Shown here: positions 1 to 5,122 of the stretch, in pieces
Numbering within the stretch: position 1 is the first letter of the stretch
Layout of the letters: the number at the start of each line of letters is the position of its first letter
Source: an uncultured Bacillota bacterium
Lineage (GTDB): Bacteria > Bacillota > Dehalobacteriia > UBA4068 > UBA4997
Assembly: GCA_948907985.1 (NCBI GenBank)
Contig: CAQWMM010000060.1
Coordinates: 1 to 10,455, forward strand
DNA length: 10,455 nucleotides
Direction of reading: 5' to 3'
The notes under the pieces: model-generated
The model's database searches: none
The model's input: only the letters and a program-made list of their open reading frames with translations
What the model was told of the DNA's origin: nothing
Program-made: the position numbers and the translations under genes

Positions 1-953
1 GCACGGCTTATTCCCGGCTGGCGATGCGCGGGCTGCTGGACGGCGAGGCGGTCAATTACGACGGCCAGACGGATATTGCGGCCACCAGTACCAAGACGTT
101 TGAGCAGGGTATGGTGGTTATCGGCCGGGCTAAAGCCTGGGTGGAAAAGGATTTTAGCCAGGATATAACGGGTGGTATTGATTTTATGCAGAATGTGGCC
201 GAACAGGTGGGCGAGTATTTCGACAACCTCGACCAGCGGACGATTTTGGCAATCTTGCAGGGCGTATTTGCAATGACCGGCGGCAAGAATGCCGAATTTG
301 TGCAGAAGCACACTTATGACGTTAGCGAAAAAGGCGACGGCAAAATTACCGCCACCACCTTGAACAGCGCCGCTAACCAGGCCTGCGGCGCGAACAAGAA
401 AAAGTTCAGCCTGGTGTTTATGCACTCCGATGTGGCGACCAATCTGGAAAATATGAATCTGGTTTCGCACTTGAAGTACACCGACGCGGAGGGCGTGCAG
501 CGCGATTTGGAGCTTTACACCTGGAACGGCAAGTTGGTGGTGATTGACGATGATATGCCGGTAGAGGAAGTGGCCGCAGTGCCGGCGGTGGGCACCGAGG
601 GGCAGGCTGGCTATGTGCCGGCCAAGCCGGCGCAGACCAAATACACCACCTACATTATGGGCGCGGGGGCGATTGCCTTTGAAGATATTGGCGCCAAAGT
701 GCCGGTGGAGATGGACAGAAACCCGGGAAAGAATGGCGGCGAGGATACGCTTTATGTGCGGCAGCGTAAGGTTTTCGCTCCTTATGGTATCAGCTATGAG
801 AAGAAGTCGCAGGCCAGCTTATCCCCTACCGACGCGGAGCTGCAAAACGGCCAGAACTGGGCGTTGGTTCATTCCGGGGAAACGGCGGAAAATAAACGCT
901 CTTACATCAACCACAAGGCCATTCCGCTGGCGCGGATTATTTCGCTGGGCTAA
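1..953 (+). CDS. Phage major capsid (coat) protein, 5' partial
   Basis: This is the main shell protein of the phage head. The frame (codons from base 3) is open to the left edge, so the true start lies upstream; the first internal Met is at base 24. What is visible is about 316 residues. Recognition rests on resemblance to coat proteins of Bacillota prophages: an N-terminal helix-rich part (NLDQRTILAILQGVFAM), a central stretch KYTDAEGVQRDLELYTWNGK followed by VVIDDDMP, and a C-terminal part with AFEDIGAKVPVEMDRNPGKN, GGEDTLYVRQRKVFAPYGIS and a final INHKAIPLARIISLG. An HK97-type fold is expected for this family but was not tested. Bases about 574-640 encode an Ala/Pro/Gly-rich segment (VPAVGTEGQAGYVPAKPAQ) that looks like a flexible surface loop. 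Its position just before the connector genes fits the usual head-to-tail gene order. The stop shares a base with the next start (TAATG). Confidence 0.85.
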   Translation, partial: TAYSRLAMRGLLDGEAVNYDGQTDIAATSTKTFEQGMVVIGRAKAWVEKDFSQDITGGIDFMQNVAEQVGEYFDNLDQRTILAILQGVFAMTGGKNAEFVQKHTYDVSEKGDGKITATTLNSAANQACGANKKKFSLVFMHSDVATNLENMNLVSHLKYTDAEGVQRDLELYTWNGKLVVIDDDMPVEEVAAVPAVGTEGQAGYVPAKPAQTKYTTYIMGAGAIAFEDIGAKVPVEMDRNPGKNGGEDTLYVRQRKVFAPYGISYEKKSQASLSPTDAELQNGQNWALVHSGETAENKRSYINHKAIPLARIISLG

Positions 954-1351
954 TGTTGATATTATTGGCGCTCTTAAAGGAGCGGCTGGCCGCGCTGGGC
1001 TATACTTGCCAGCCGGAGGATGAGGTTTTGCTGGACTTGGTTTTGGAAAAGGTGGTTGGCACGATTAAAAACGACTGCAATCTGCCCGAGGCGCCGGAGG
1101 GGTTGCAGGGCGTGGCTTTAGATATGGCGGCGGGGGAGTTTTTGCAGGCCAAAAAGACCTTTACGCCGGATAGTCTGGCCGGACTGGATTTGGCGGCGGC
1201 GGTTAAGCAGGTGCAGGCCGGGGATACCACTGTGATGTTTGCCGCCGGCGAGGGCAGCAGCACCCCGGAGCAGCGGCTTAATCAGTTGATTAATAATCTG
1301 CTGAACGCCGGGCGCAGTGAGCTTTCCTGTTACCGACGGTTTAGGTGGTGA
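953..1351 (+). CDS. Phage gp6-like head-tail connector protein
   Basis: A 132-residue, mostly helical protein of the size and character of gp6-like head-tail connectors, which form a ring under the portal through which DNA passes. Visible features: an N-terminal amphipathic helix (LKERLAALGY), a motif typical of the family in which a helix leads to an N-P-E type turn (GTIKNDCNLPEAPEGLQ), the helix VALDMAAGEFLQAKK, and a conserved-looking tail GSSTPEQRLNQLINNLLNAG ending in ELSCYRRFRW. The ATG overlaps the capsid stop by one base (TAATG). No good ribosome binding site precedes it, so translation is probably coupled to the capsid gene. The next gene starts a few bases after its stop. Family assignment is from general resemblance; a profile search would settle it. 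Confidence 0.7.
   Translation: MLILLALLKERLAALGYTCQPEDEVLLDLVLEKVVGTIKNDCNLPEAPEGLQGVALDMAAGEFLQAKKTFTPDSLAGLDLAAAVKQVQAGDTTVMFAAGEGSSTPEQRLNQLINNLLNAGRSELSCYRRFRW
1343..1348 (+). promoter_or_regulatory. Ribosome binding site deciding the xkdH-like start
   Basis: AGGTGG lies 7 bases before the GTG at 1356, at the very end of the preceding gene. It favours this start over the GTG at 1317, which would lengthen the protein by 13 residues and has no comparable site. Confidence 0.6.
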
Positions 1352-1355
1352 GAAA

Positions 1356-1715
1356 GTGGACGGGGTCAGACGGGCGATTGAAAGGCTCTATACCGGCGTT
1401 TGCACGGTTATTGAGTATGGCAGTTTTCGAGATGAGGCAAGTAAGATAACCAGCCAAAAGGAACGGGTGGTTCTGGCAAATCAGCCCTGCCGTTTGAGCT
1501 TTGAGAAAACAGCGCCGGCGGCGCAGGGAGAGCAGGCGGCGGCGGTCAGCCAGGGCGTGAAATTGTTCCTTGCGCCGGAGGTGGATGTTAAGCCGGGCAG
1601 CAAAATCATTGTGGAGCAGGCCGGGCGGCAGTTTACCTATGCGGCCAGCGGGCAGGCGGCGGTTTATTCCTCTCATCAGGAGATAGTTTTGAGCTTATGG
1701 CGGGGGTGGGCGTGA
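1356..1715 (+). CDS. xkdH: XkdH/YqbH-like phage head-tail joining protein
   Basis: A small protein of the YqbH/XkdH type (DUF3599), found between the connector and the HK97 gp10-like gene in PBSX-like prophages and presumed to help join head and tail. I chose the GTG at 1356 (119 residues) rather than GTG 1317 because AGGTGG stands 7 bases upstream and because relatives begin just before the ERLY motif. Visible family-like stretches: AIERLYTGVCTVIEY near the start, ERVVLANQPCRLSFEK in the middle, AAAVSQGVKLFLAPEVDVKP, and the ending YSSHQEIVLSLWRGWA. The pattern of short beta strands suggests a compact beta-barrel, as in gpFII/gp7-type completion proteins; that structural point is inference. 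No signal peptide or membrane segment is visible. Confidence 0.65.
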   Translation: MDGVRRAIERLYTGVCTVIEYGSFRDEASKITSQKERVVLANQPCRLSFEKTAPAAQGEQAAAVSQGVKLFLAPEVDVKPGSKIIVEQAGRQFTYAASGQAAVYSSHQEIVLSLWRGWA

Positions 1716-1716
1716 G

Positions 1717-2208
1717 ATGAGCCGTTGGGGCAGAGTTGATTTTAGAGAATTGCGCGAACTGGAAAGAAAGCTGGATAAGCTGGAAAAGGGCGATTTTGAT
1801 AAGTTTTGCCGGGAGGCGTCCAGAGAGTTGGCGCAAAGACTTTTGACGAATGTGATTAAACGCACGCCCACCGGCGACGCTCCCGATTGGATAGATGAGG
1901 AAACCAGGCAGAAATATTGGGCTGGATATAAGGGCGGTACGCTGAAAAAAAGCTGGACAATCAGTGATATTGTAAAAGATGGCGATGTTTACCGCATTGA
2001 AATCATAAACCCGGTAGAGTATGCGTCCTATGTGGAATATGGGCACCGGCAGCAGGCCGGGCGTTATGTGCCGGCAATCCAGCGCCGGTTAAAAGGGGGC
2101 TGGTCCCCGGGGCGATATATGCTGACTATATCTATGCAGCAGATTGAAAACGTAATGCCGGATTTGCTGGAAAAGCGCCTGTATGCGATGTTGCAGAGGT
2201 TATTTTAA
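1717..2208 (+). CDS. xkdI: HK97 gp10-like tail component (XkdI-like)
   Basis: A 163-residue protein of the HK97 gp10 / XkdI family, which works at the head-tail or tail-completion interface. Its diagnostic features are a charged N-terminal helix (LRELERKLDKLEK), the helix LAQRLLTNVIKRTPTGD, the stretch GGTLKKSWTIS, and the hallmark NPVEYASYVEYGHRQ followed by GRYVPAI. The EYA-x-YVE-x-GH motif is the strongest sign of this family. The C-terminal helix LEKRLYAMLQRLF is typical. The ATG lies one base after the upstream stop (TGAGATG context), with a G-rich stretch (GGGGGTGGG at 1702-1710) as the ribosome binding site. Its own stop overlaps the next start (TAATG). Confidence 0.85.
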   Translation: MSRWGRVDFRELRELERKLDKLEKGDFDKFCREASRELAQRLLTNVIKRTPTGDAPDWIDEETRQKYWAGYKGGTLKKSWTISDIVKDGDVYRIEIINPVEYASYVEYGHRQQAGRYVPAIQRRLKGGWSPGRYMLTISMQQIENVMPDLLEKRLYAMLQRLF

Positions 2209-2642
2209 TGTTGAACGAGATTATTAAAGGTATTGCCCGGCGGCTGAACGCGGCCTTGGGGGACGGATACGAAATCTATCAAAATCAGGTTAAGCAGGGT
2301 TTACAGGAGCCTTGCTTTTTTATCGGCGTTTTGCAGCCGGAACAGCGGCCACTGCTAGGCCTGCGGGCGCGGCGGGTAAATCCGCTGGTTGTCCAGTATT
2401 TTCCCCGAGCCGAGGGCGACAACGCCGAGCTGCTGGCTATGGCGGAGCGGCTGCTGCTGGAACTGGCTTTTATCCAACTGCCAGCGGGTGATTGGCTGCG
2501 CGGCACGCAAATGCGCTATGAAATTGTTGACGGCGTTTTACAATTCTTTGTCAATTACAATATGCTGGTGGAGCAGCCGCAAGAGCAAGTAAATATGGAG
2601 GATTTACAAATTGAACAGAATACGACAAATGAGAAAGGGTGA
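2208..2642 (+). CDS. xkdJ: XkdJ-like phage tail terminator family protein
   Basis: A 144-residue protein in the position of XkdJ/YqbJ (DUF6838, tail terminator family) between the gp10-like gene and the sheath. Such proteins cap the end of the tail tube and sheath and set the join to the head. Visible features: N-terminal helix LNEIIKGIARRLNAALG, then the strand-rich part YEIYQNQVKQGLQEPCFFIG with VLQPEQRPLLGLRARRVNPL, a helix of about LLAMAERLLLELAFIQ, and a C-terminal strand pair (MRYEIVDGVLQFFVNYNM). This alpha-beta order fits the terminator fold. AGAGG at 2195-2199 stands 8 bases before the ATG, and the start overlaps the previous stop by one base. The last 15 or so residues (MEDLQIEQNTTNEKG) are polar and probably disordered. 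Confidence 0.7.
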   Translation: MLNEIIKGIARRLNAALGDGYEIYQNQVKQGLQEPCFFIGVLQPEQRPLLGLRARRVNPLVVQYFPRAEGDNAELLAMAERLLLELAFIQLPAGDWLRGTQMRYEIVDGVLQFFVNYNMLVEQPQEQVNMEDLQIEQNTTNEKG

Positions 2643-2648
2643 TTTAAT

Positions 2649-3983
2649 ATGGCTTTAGGCGGCGGCACCTTTTTGGTGCAGAATAAGATTTTGCCGGGCG
2701 CTTATATGAACTTTATATCTGTGGCGCAGGCCAGCGCCACCTTGTCCGACCGCGGTGTGGCGACGCTGCCGCTGCCGCTGGATTGGGGCGCGGAAAATCA
2801 GATGTTTACGGTGGAATTGAACGAATTTTTGAAAGACAGCCAGCCGATTTTTGGCTATGCTTATACGGCGGATGAACTGCGGCCGGTGCGCGAAATTTTT
2901 AAGCACGCCAAGACGGTGCACTTCTTCCGTCTGAACAGCGGCGGCAAAAAGGCGGCCAATGATTGGGCGGCGGCCAAATATCCCGGTGTGCGGGGCAACG
3001 CGCTGCGTCTGGTGATTGAGCCAAGTCAAACCGGCGCGAAGCCTGCCAAAAGCGCTAAGAGCACGCCGTTGTTTGATGTTATGACTTATCTGGGCGATGT
3101 GCAGGTAGATAAACAGCTGAACATTGCGGCCATGGGCGATTTGCAGCCGAACCCTTATTTGGATTGGCAGGCGGAGGCCACGTTGGCGGCCACGGCCGGA
3201 GCGCCATTGACCGGCGGTGAAAACGGCGCGGTAGCTGACGCGGCTTATCAGGCTTATTTAGATCAGGCGGAAACCTACAGCTATAACGCGATGGGCTGCC
3301 TGGCGGCCAGCGACGTACTGAAAGCCCTGTTTGTGGCCTACACCCGGCGTATGCGGGACGATTGCGGCAAAAAATTCCAGCTGGTGCTGTTTAACAGCCT
3401 GGCGGATTATGAGGGCGTAATCAGCGTCAAAAACGGCCTGGCGGCGGATAAAGAAAGCCCGGCCTTGGCTGCCTGGGTGTGCGGCGTGGTAGCGGGTACT
3501 GCCGTCAACAAGTCGGCCACCAATATGGCCTATGACGGCGAATATGAAATTGACGCCGCCTACACGCAGACGCAGTTAGAAAACGGCATTAAAGAGGGCA
3601 GCTGGCTGTTCCACAAGGTGGATGATAAGGTGGTGGTGTTGCGGGATATTAATACGTTTGTTTCGGTTACCGATGAGAAATCGGCGGATTTTGCCAGCAA
3701 CCAGACTATGCGTGTTCTCGACCAGATTGCCAACGATATTGCTCTGCTGTTTGCGCAAAAATACCTGGGCAAGGTGCCCAACGACGCGGCGGGGCGGATC
3801 AGCCTGTGGAATGATATTGTCAAACATCATCAGGAGTTGCAAACTATCCGGGCGATTGAAAACTTCAGTTCGGAAAACGTCCAGGTGGCACGCGGCGATA
3901 CCAAAAAGGCGGTGCTGGTGGAGGATTACATCACGCCGGTAAACGCTATGGAACAGTTGTATATGACAGTTTATGTTGAGTAA
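2649..3983 (+). CDS. xkdK: Phage tail sheath protein (XkdK-like)
   Basis: The 444-residue contractile sheath subunit, which stacks as rings around the tail tube and contracts to drive the tube through the host envelope. Its length is normal for PBSX-type sheaths. Visible marks in order: the N-terminal GGGTFLVQNKILPGAYMNF and VAQASATLSDRGVATLPLPL (outer domain start), a middle part with TPLFDVMTYLGDVQVDKQ, a long domain with FQLVLFNSLADYEGVISVKN and AAWVCGVVAGTAVNKSATNM, then the C-terminal core KVVVLRDINTFVSV, DQIANDIALLFAQKYLGKVP and NAMEQLYMTVYVE. The Y-P-G-AY-x-NF start and the DINT segment are characteristic. It begins 6 bases after the upstream stop, with AAAGGG (within 2635-2640) as ribosome binding site. 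No frameshift or internal stop is present. Confidence 0.93.
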   Translation: MALGGGTFLVQNKILPGAYMNFISVAQASATLSDRGVATLPLPLDWGAENQMFTVELNEFLKDSQPIFGYAYTADELRPVREIFKHAKTVHFFRLNSGGKKAANDWAAAKYPGVRGNALRLVIEPSQTGAKPAKSAKSTPLFDVMTYLGDVQVDKQLNIAAMGDLQPNPYLDWQAEATLAATAGAPLTGGENGAVADAAYQAYLDQAETYSYNAMGCLAASDVLKALFVAYTRRMRDDCGKKFQLVLFNSLADYEGVISVKNGLAADKESPALAAWVCGVVAGTAVNKSATNMAYDGEYEIDAAYTQTQLENGIKEGSWLFHKVDDKVVVLRDINTFVSVTDEKSADFASNQTMRVLDQIANDIALLFAQKYLGKVPNDAAGRISLWNDIVKHHQELQTIRAIENFSSENVQVARGDTKKAVLVEDYITPVNAMEQLYMTVYVE

Positions 3984-3988
3984 GGGGG
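3982..3988 (+). promoter_or_regulatory. Ribosome binding site of the tail tube gene
   Basis: AAGGGGG stands 7 bases before the ATG at 3996. It overlaps the end of the sheath stop codon and selects ATG 3996 over the TTG at 3990. Confidence 0.65.
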
Positions 3989-3995
3989 ATTGGAT

Positions 3996-4466
3996 ATGCC
4001 AGCGATTATGCACGCCAAAGACGCTATTTCGGCCTCTTTGGCGGAATGTTTTGTTACGATTGACGGGAACCGCTACAATTTTATGCAGGCCTATAAGCTG
4101 GAGGCCAGCATTGAGAAGAAAAAGACCGAGCTGCCGATTTTGGGCAAGCCCGGCAAGGGCAATAAATCCACCGGTTGGAGCGGCACCGGCAGCGCTACGT
4201 TTTATTACAACACCTCGATTTTCCGGGAACTGCTGAAACGCTATAAGGATACCGGCGAGGATATTTATTTTGATATTCAGGTTACCAATGAGGACCCTAC
4301 CAGTGCGGTGGGGCGGCAGACGGTGATTTTGCGCGACTGCAACCTGGACGGCGGGATTTTGGCCAAATTTGACGCGGACGCGGAATATCTGGACGAGGAA
4401 ATCAGCTTTACTTTTGAAGATTTTGAGATACCGGAAATCTTTAGCAATCTGGCCGGTATGCTGTAA
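3996..4466 (+). CDS. xkdM: Phage tail tube protein (XkdM-like)
   Basis: The 156-residue subunit of the inner tail tube, the DNA conduit around which the sheath assembles. The start is ATG 3996, chosen for the AAGGGGG 7 bases upstream; the protein then begins MPAIMHAKDAIS, like other XkdM proteins. Family marks: ECFVTIDGNRYNFMQAYKLE, EKKKTELPILGKPGKGNKST followed by GWSGTGSATFYYNTS, FDIQVTNEDPTSAVGRQTVI and FDADAEYLDEEISFTFEDFE. These strands build the beta-barrel tube fold. The pairing directly after the sheath gene and before the chaperone gene is the standard order. Sheath and tube are expected in equal copy number, and both starts carry strong ribosome binding sites. Confidence 0.92.
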   Translation: MPAIMHAKDAISASLAECFVTIDGNRYNFMQAYKLEASIEKKKTELPILGKPGKGNKSTGWSGTGSATFYYNTSIFRELLKRYKDTGEDIYFDIQVTNEDPTSAVGRQTVILRDCNLDGGILAKFDADAEYLDEEISFTFEDFEIPEIFSNLAGML

Positions 4467-4483
4467 AAAAGGAGGATTTTATA

Positions 4484-4909
4484 ATGAGTTTATCTGCTTT
4501 TTTGGCCGAGAACGCGCAGACTGTGGAGAATGTTAAATATGCGGCCTCGAAAAGATTTTTGGACGAGAACGGCCAGCCGGAGCTTTGGGAAATCCGGGCG
4601 ATTAGCGGTTCTGCCGATGAAAAGCTGCGCCGGGACTGCGTGCGGAACATTCCGATCCCGGGCCGGCGGGGGCAGTTTCAGCGCGAAACGGATATGGACA
4701 AGTATCTGGGCAAGCTGGCCGTTACCTGCACGGTTTATCCCAATTTGAACGACGAGGCTTTGCAGGAGAGTTATCACGTTATGGGCGCGGAGCAGCTGCT
4801 GAAAACCATGTTGACCTCCGGCGAATACGCCGATTATGTAATTAAGGTGCAGGAGGTTTGCGGTTTTAATATTTCCTTGCAGGATGAGGTTGACGAGGTA
4901 AAAAACTGA
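4484..4909 (+). CDS. xkdN: Phage tail assembly chaperone (XkdN-like), zero-frame product
   Basis: The 141-residue XkdN-type tail assembly chaperone, the counterpart of lambda gpG. It coats the tape measure before tube assembly and is absent from the finished tail. It starts at ATG 4484 with a strong AAGGAGG (4469-4475) 8 bases upstream. Family-like stretches are ASKRFLDENGQPELWEIRAI, DEKLRRDCVRNIPIPGRRGQ and ETDMDKYLGKLAVTCTVYPN followed by LNDEALQESYHVMGAEQLL; the last part resembles other XkdN proteins closely. The gene ends in GTA AAA AAC TGA, which places the slippery heptamer A AAA AAC directly before the stop. A fraction of ribosomes should shift by -1 here and make a longer fusion (see the entry at 4894-5118). 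Confidence 0.88.
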   Translation: MSLSAFLAENAQTVENVKYAASKRFLDENGQPELWEIRAISGSADEKLRRDCVRNIPIPGRRGQFQRETDMDKYLGKLAVTCTVYPNLNDEALQESYHVMGAEQLLKTMLTSGEYADYVIKVQEVCGFNISLQDEVDEVKN

Positions 4910-5118
4910 TTGAATCCGGCGACTGGGAGGCCAATATTTGTTATTACGCCCTGTTAAAGCTGCATATGCCGCCGCATGAATATTTTGCGCTGCCGCGCCG
5001 GGAGCGCGCTTTTGTGATTGGCGCTGTGCAAAAATATACCGAGGATGAGGACAGACGGCGCAGAGAGGCGGAAAAACAGGCCGACCGGGAGCGGACAAGG
5101 CGTAGATACAGGAGGTGA
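4894..5118 (+). CDS. Frameshift extension of the tail assembly chaperone (gpGT-type T domain)
   Basis: An open -1 frame that overlaps the end of xkdN and has no start codon or ribosome binding site of its own near its beginning; it is bounded upstream by a TGA at 4891-4893. If ribosomes slip at 4900-4906, reading continues from CTG 4906 and adds 70 residues, giving a fusion of about 211 residues. The extension begins LIESGDWEANICYYALLKLH, then has MPPHEYFALPRRERAFVIGA, and ends in a very basic, charged tail (RRRREAEKQADRERTRRRYR). In lambda, gpG and gpGT are made this way, and the T part contacts the tape measure and tube subunits. Equivalent overlaps are widespread in phage tail modules. The stop at 5116-5118 directly follows the AGGAGG that serves the tape measure gene. 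The extension is visible in sequence; that it is made by frameshifting is inference. Confidence 0.75.
   Translation, partial: RGKKLIESGDWEANICYYALLKLHMPPHEYFALPRRERAFVIGAVQKYTEDEDRRRREAEKQADRERTRRRYRR
4900..4906 (+). promoter_or_regulatory. -1 programmed ribosomal frameshift site (A AAA AAC)
   Basis: The heptamer A AAA AAC fits the X XXY YYZ slippery rule in the xkdN frame and is followed at once by the TGA stop. GAGG at 4886-4889 lies 10 bases upstream, the distance at which a Shine-Dalgarno-like element stimulates shifting in E. coli dnaX. I see no strong hairpin immediately downstream; a GCGCT...AGCGC pair lies about 80 bases away, which is too far to be convincing. Confidence 0.7.
5110..5115 (+). 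promoter_or_regulatory. Ribosome binding site of the tape measure gene
   Basis: A perfect AGGAGG stands 7 bases before ATG 5123. It sets the start there rather than at a GTG 35 codons upstream (5018), which would overlap the chaperone extension heavily. The chaperone extension stops right after this site, so the two may be translationally coupled. Confidence 0.75.
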
Positions 5119-5122
5119 TTTT

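Noticed and set aside
1278..1293. Perfect inverted repeat TTAATCA-GT-TGATTAA, possibly an operator.
   Set aside because: It lies inside the connector gene and encodes LNQLINN of a conserved-looking helix; no promoter is nearby. An AT-rich palindrome of this size can arise by chance.
4988..5008. Hairpin GCGCT...AGCGC as a stimulator of the frameshift or as a terminator.
   Set aside because: It is about 80 bases after the slippery site, beyond the usual 5-9 base spacing, and has no U-tract, so it serves neither role convincingly.
5018..5122. Extending the tape measure to an upstream GTG at 5018.
   Set aside because: The added 35 residues (MALCKNIPRMRTDG...) look like out-of-frame sequence, lie over the chaperone extension, and lack a ribosome binding site, while ATG 5123 has a perfect AGGAGG.
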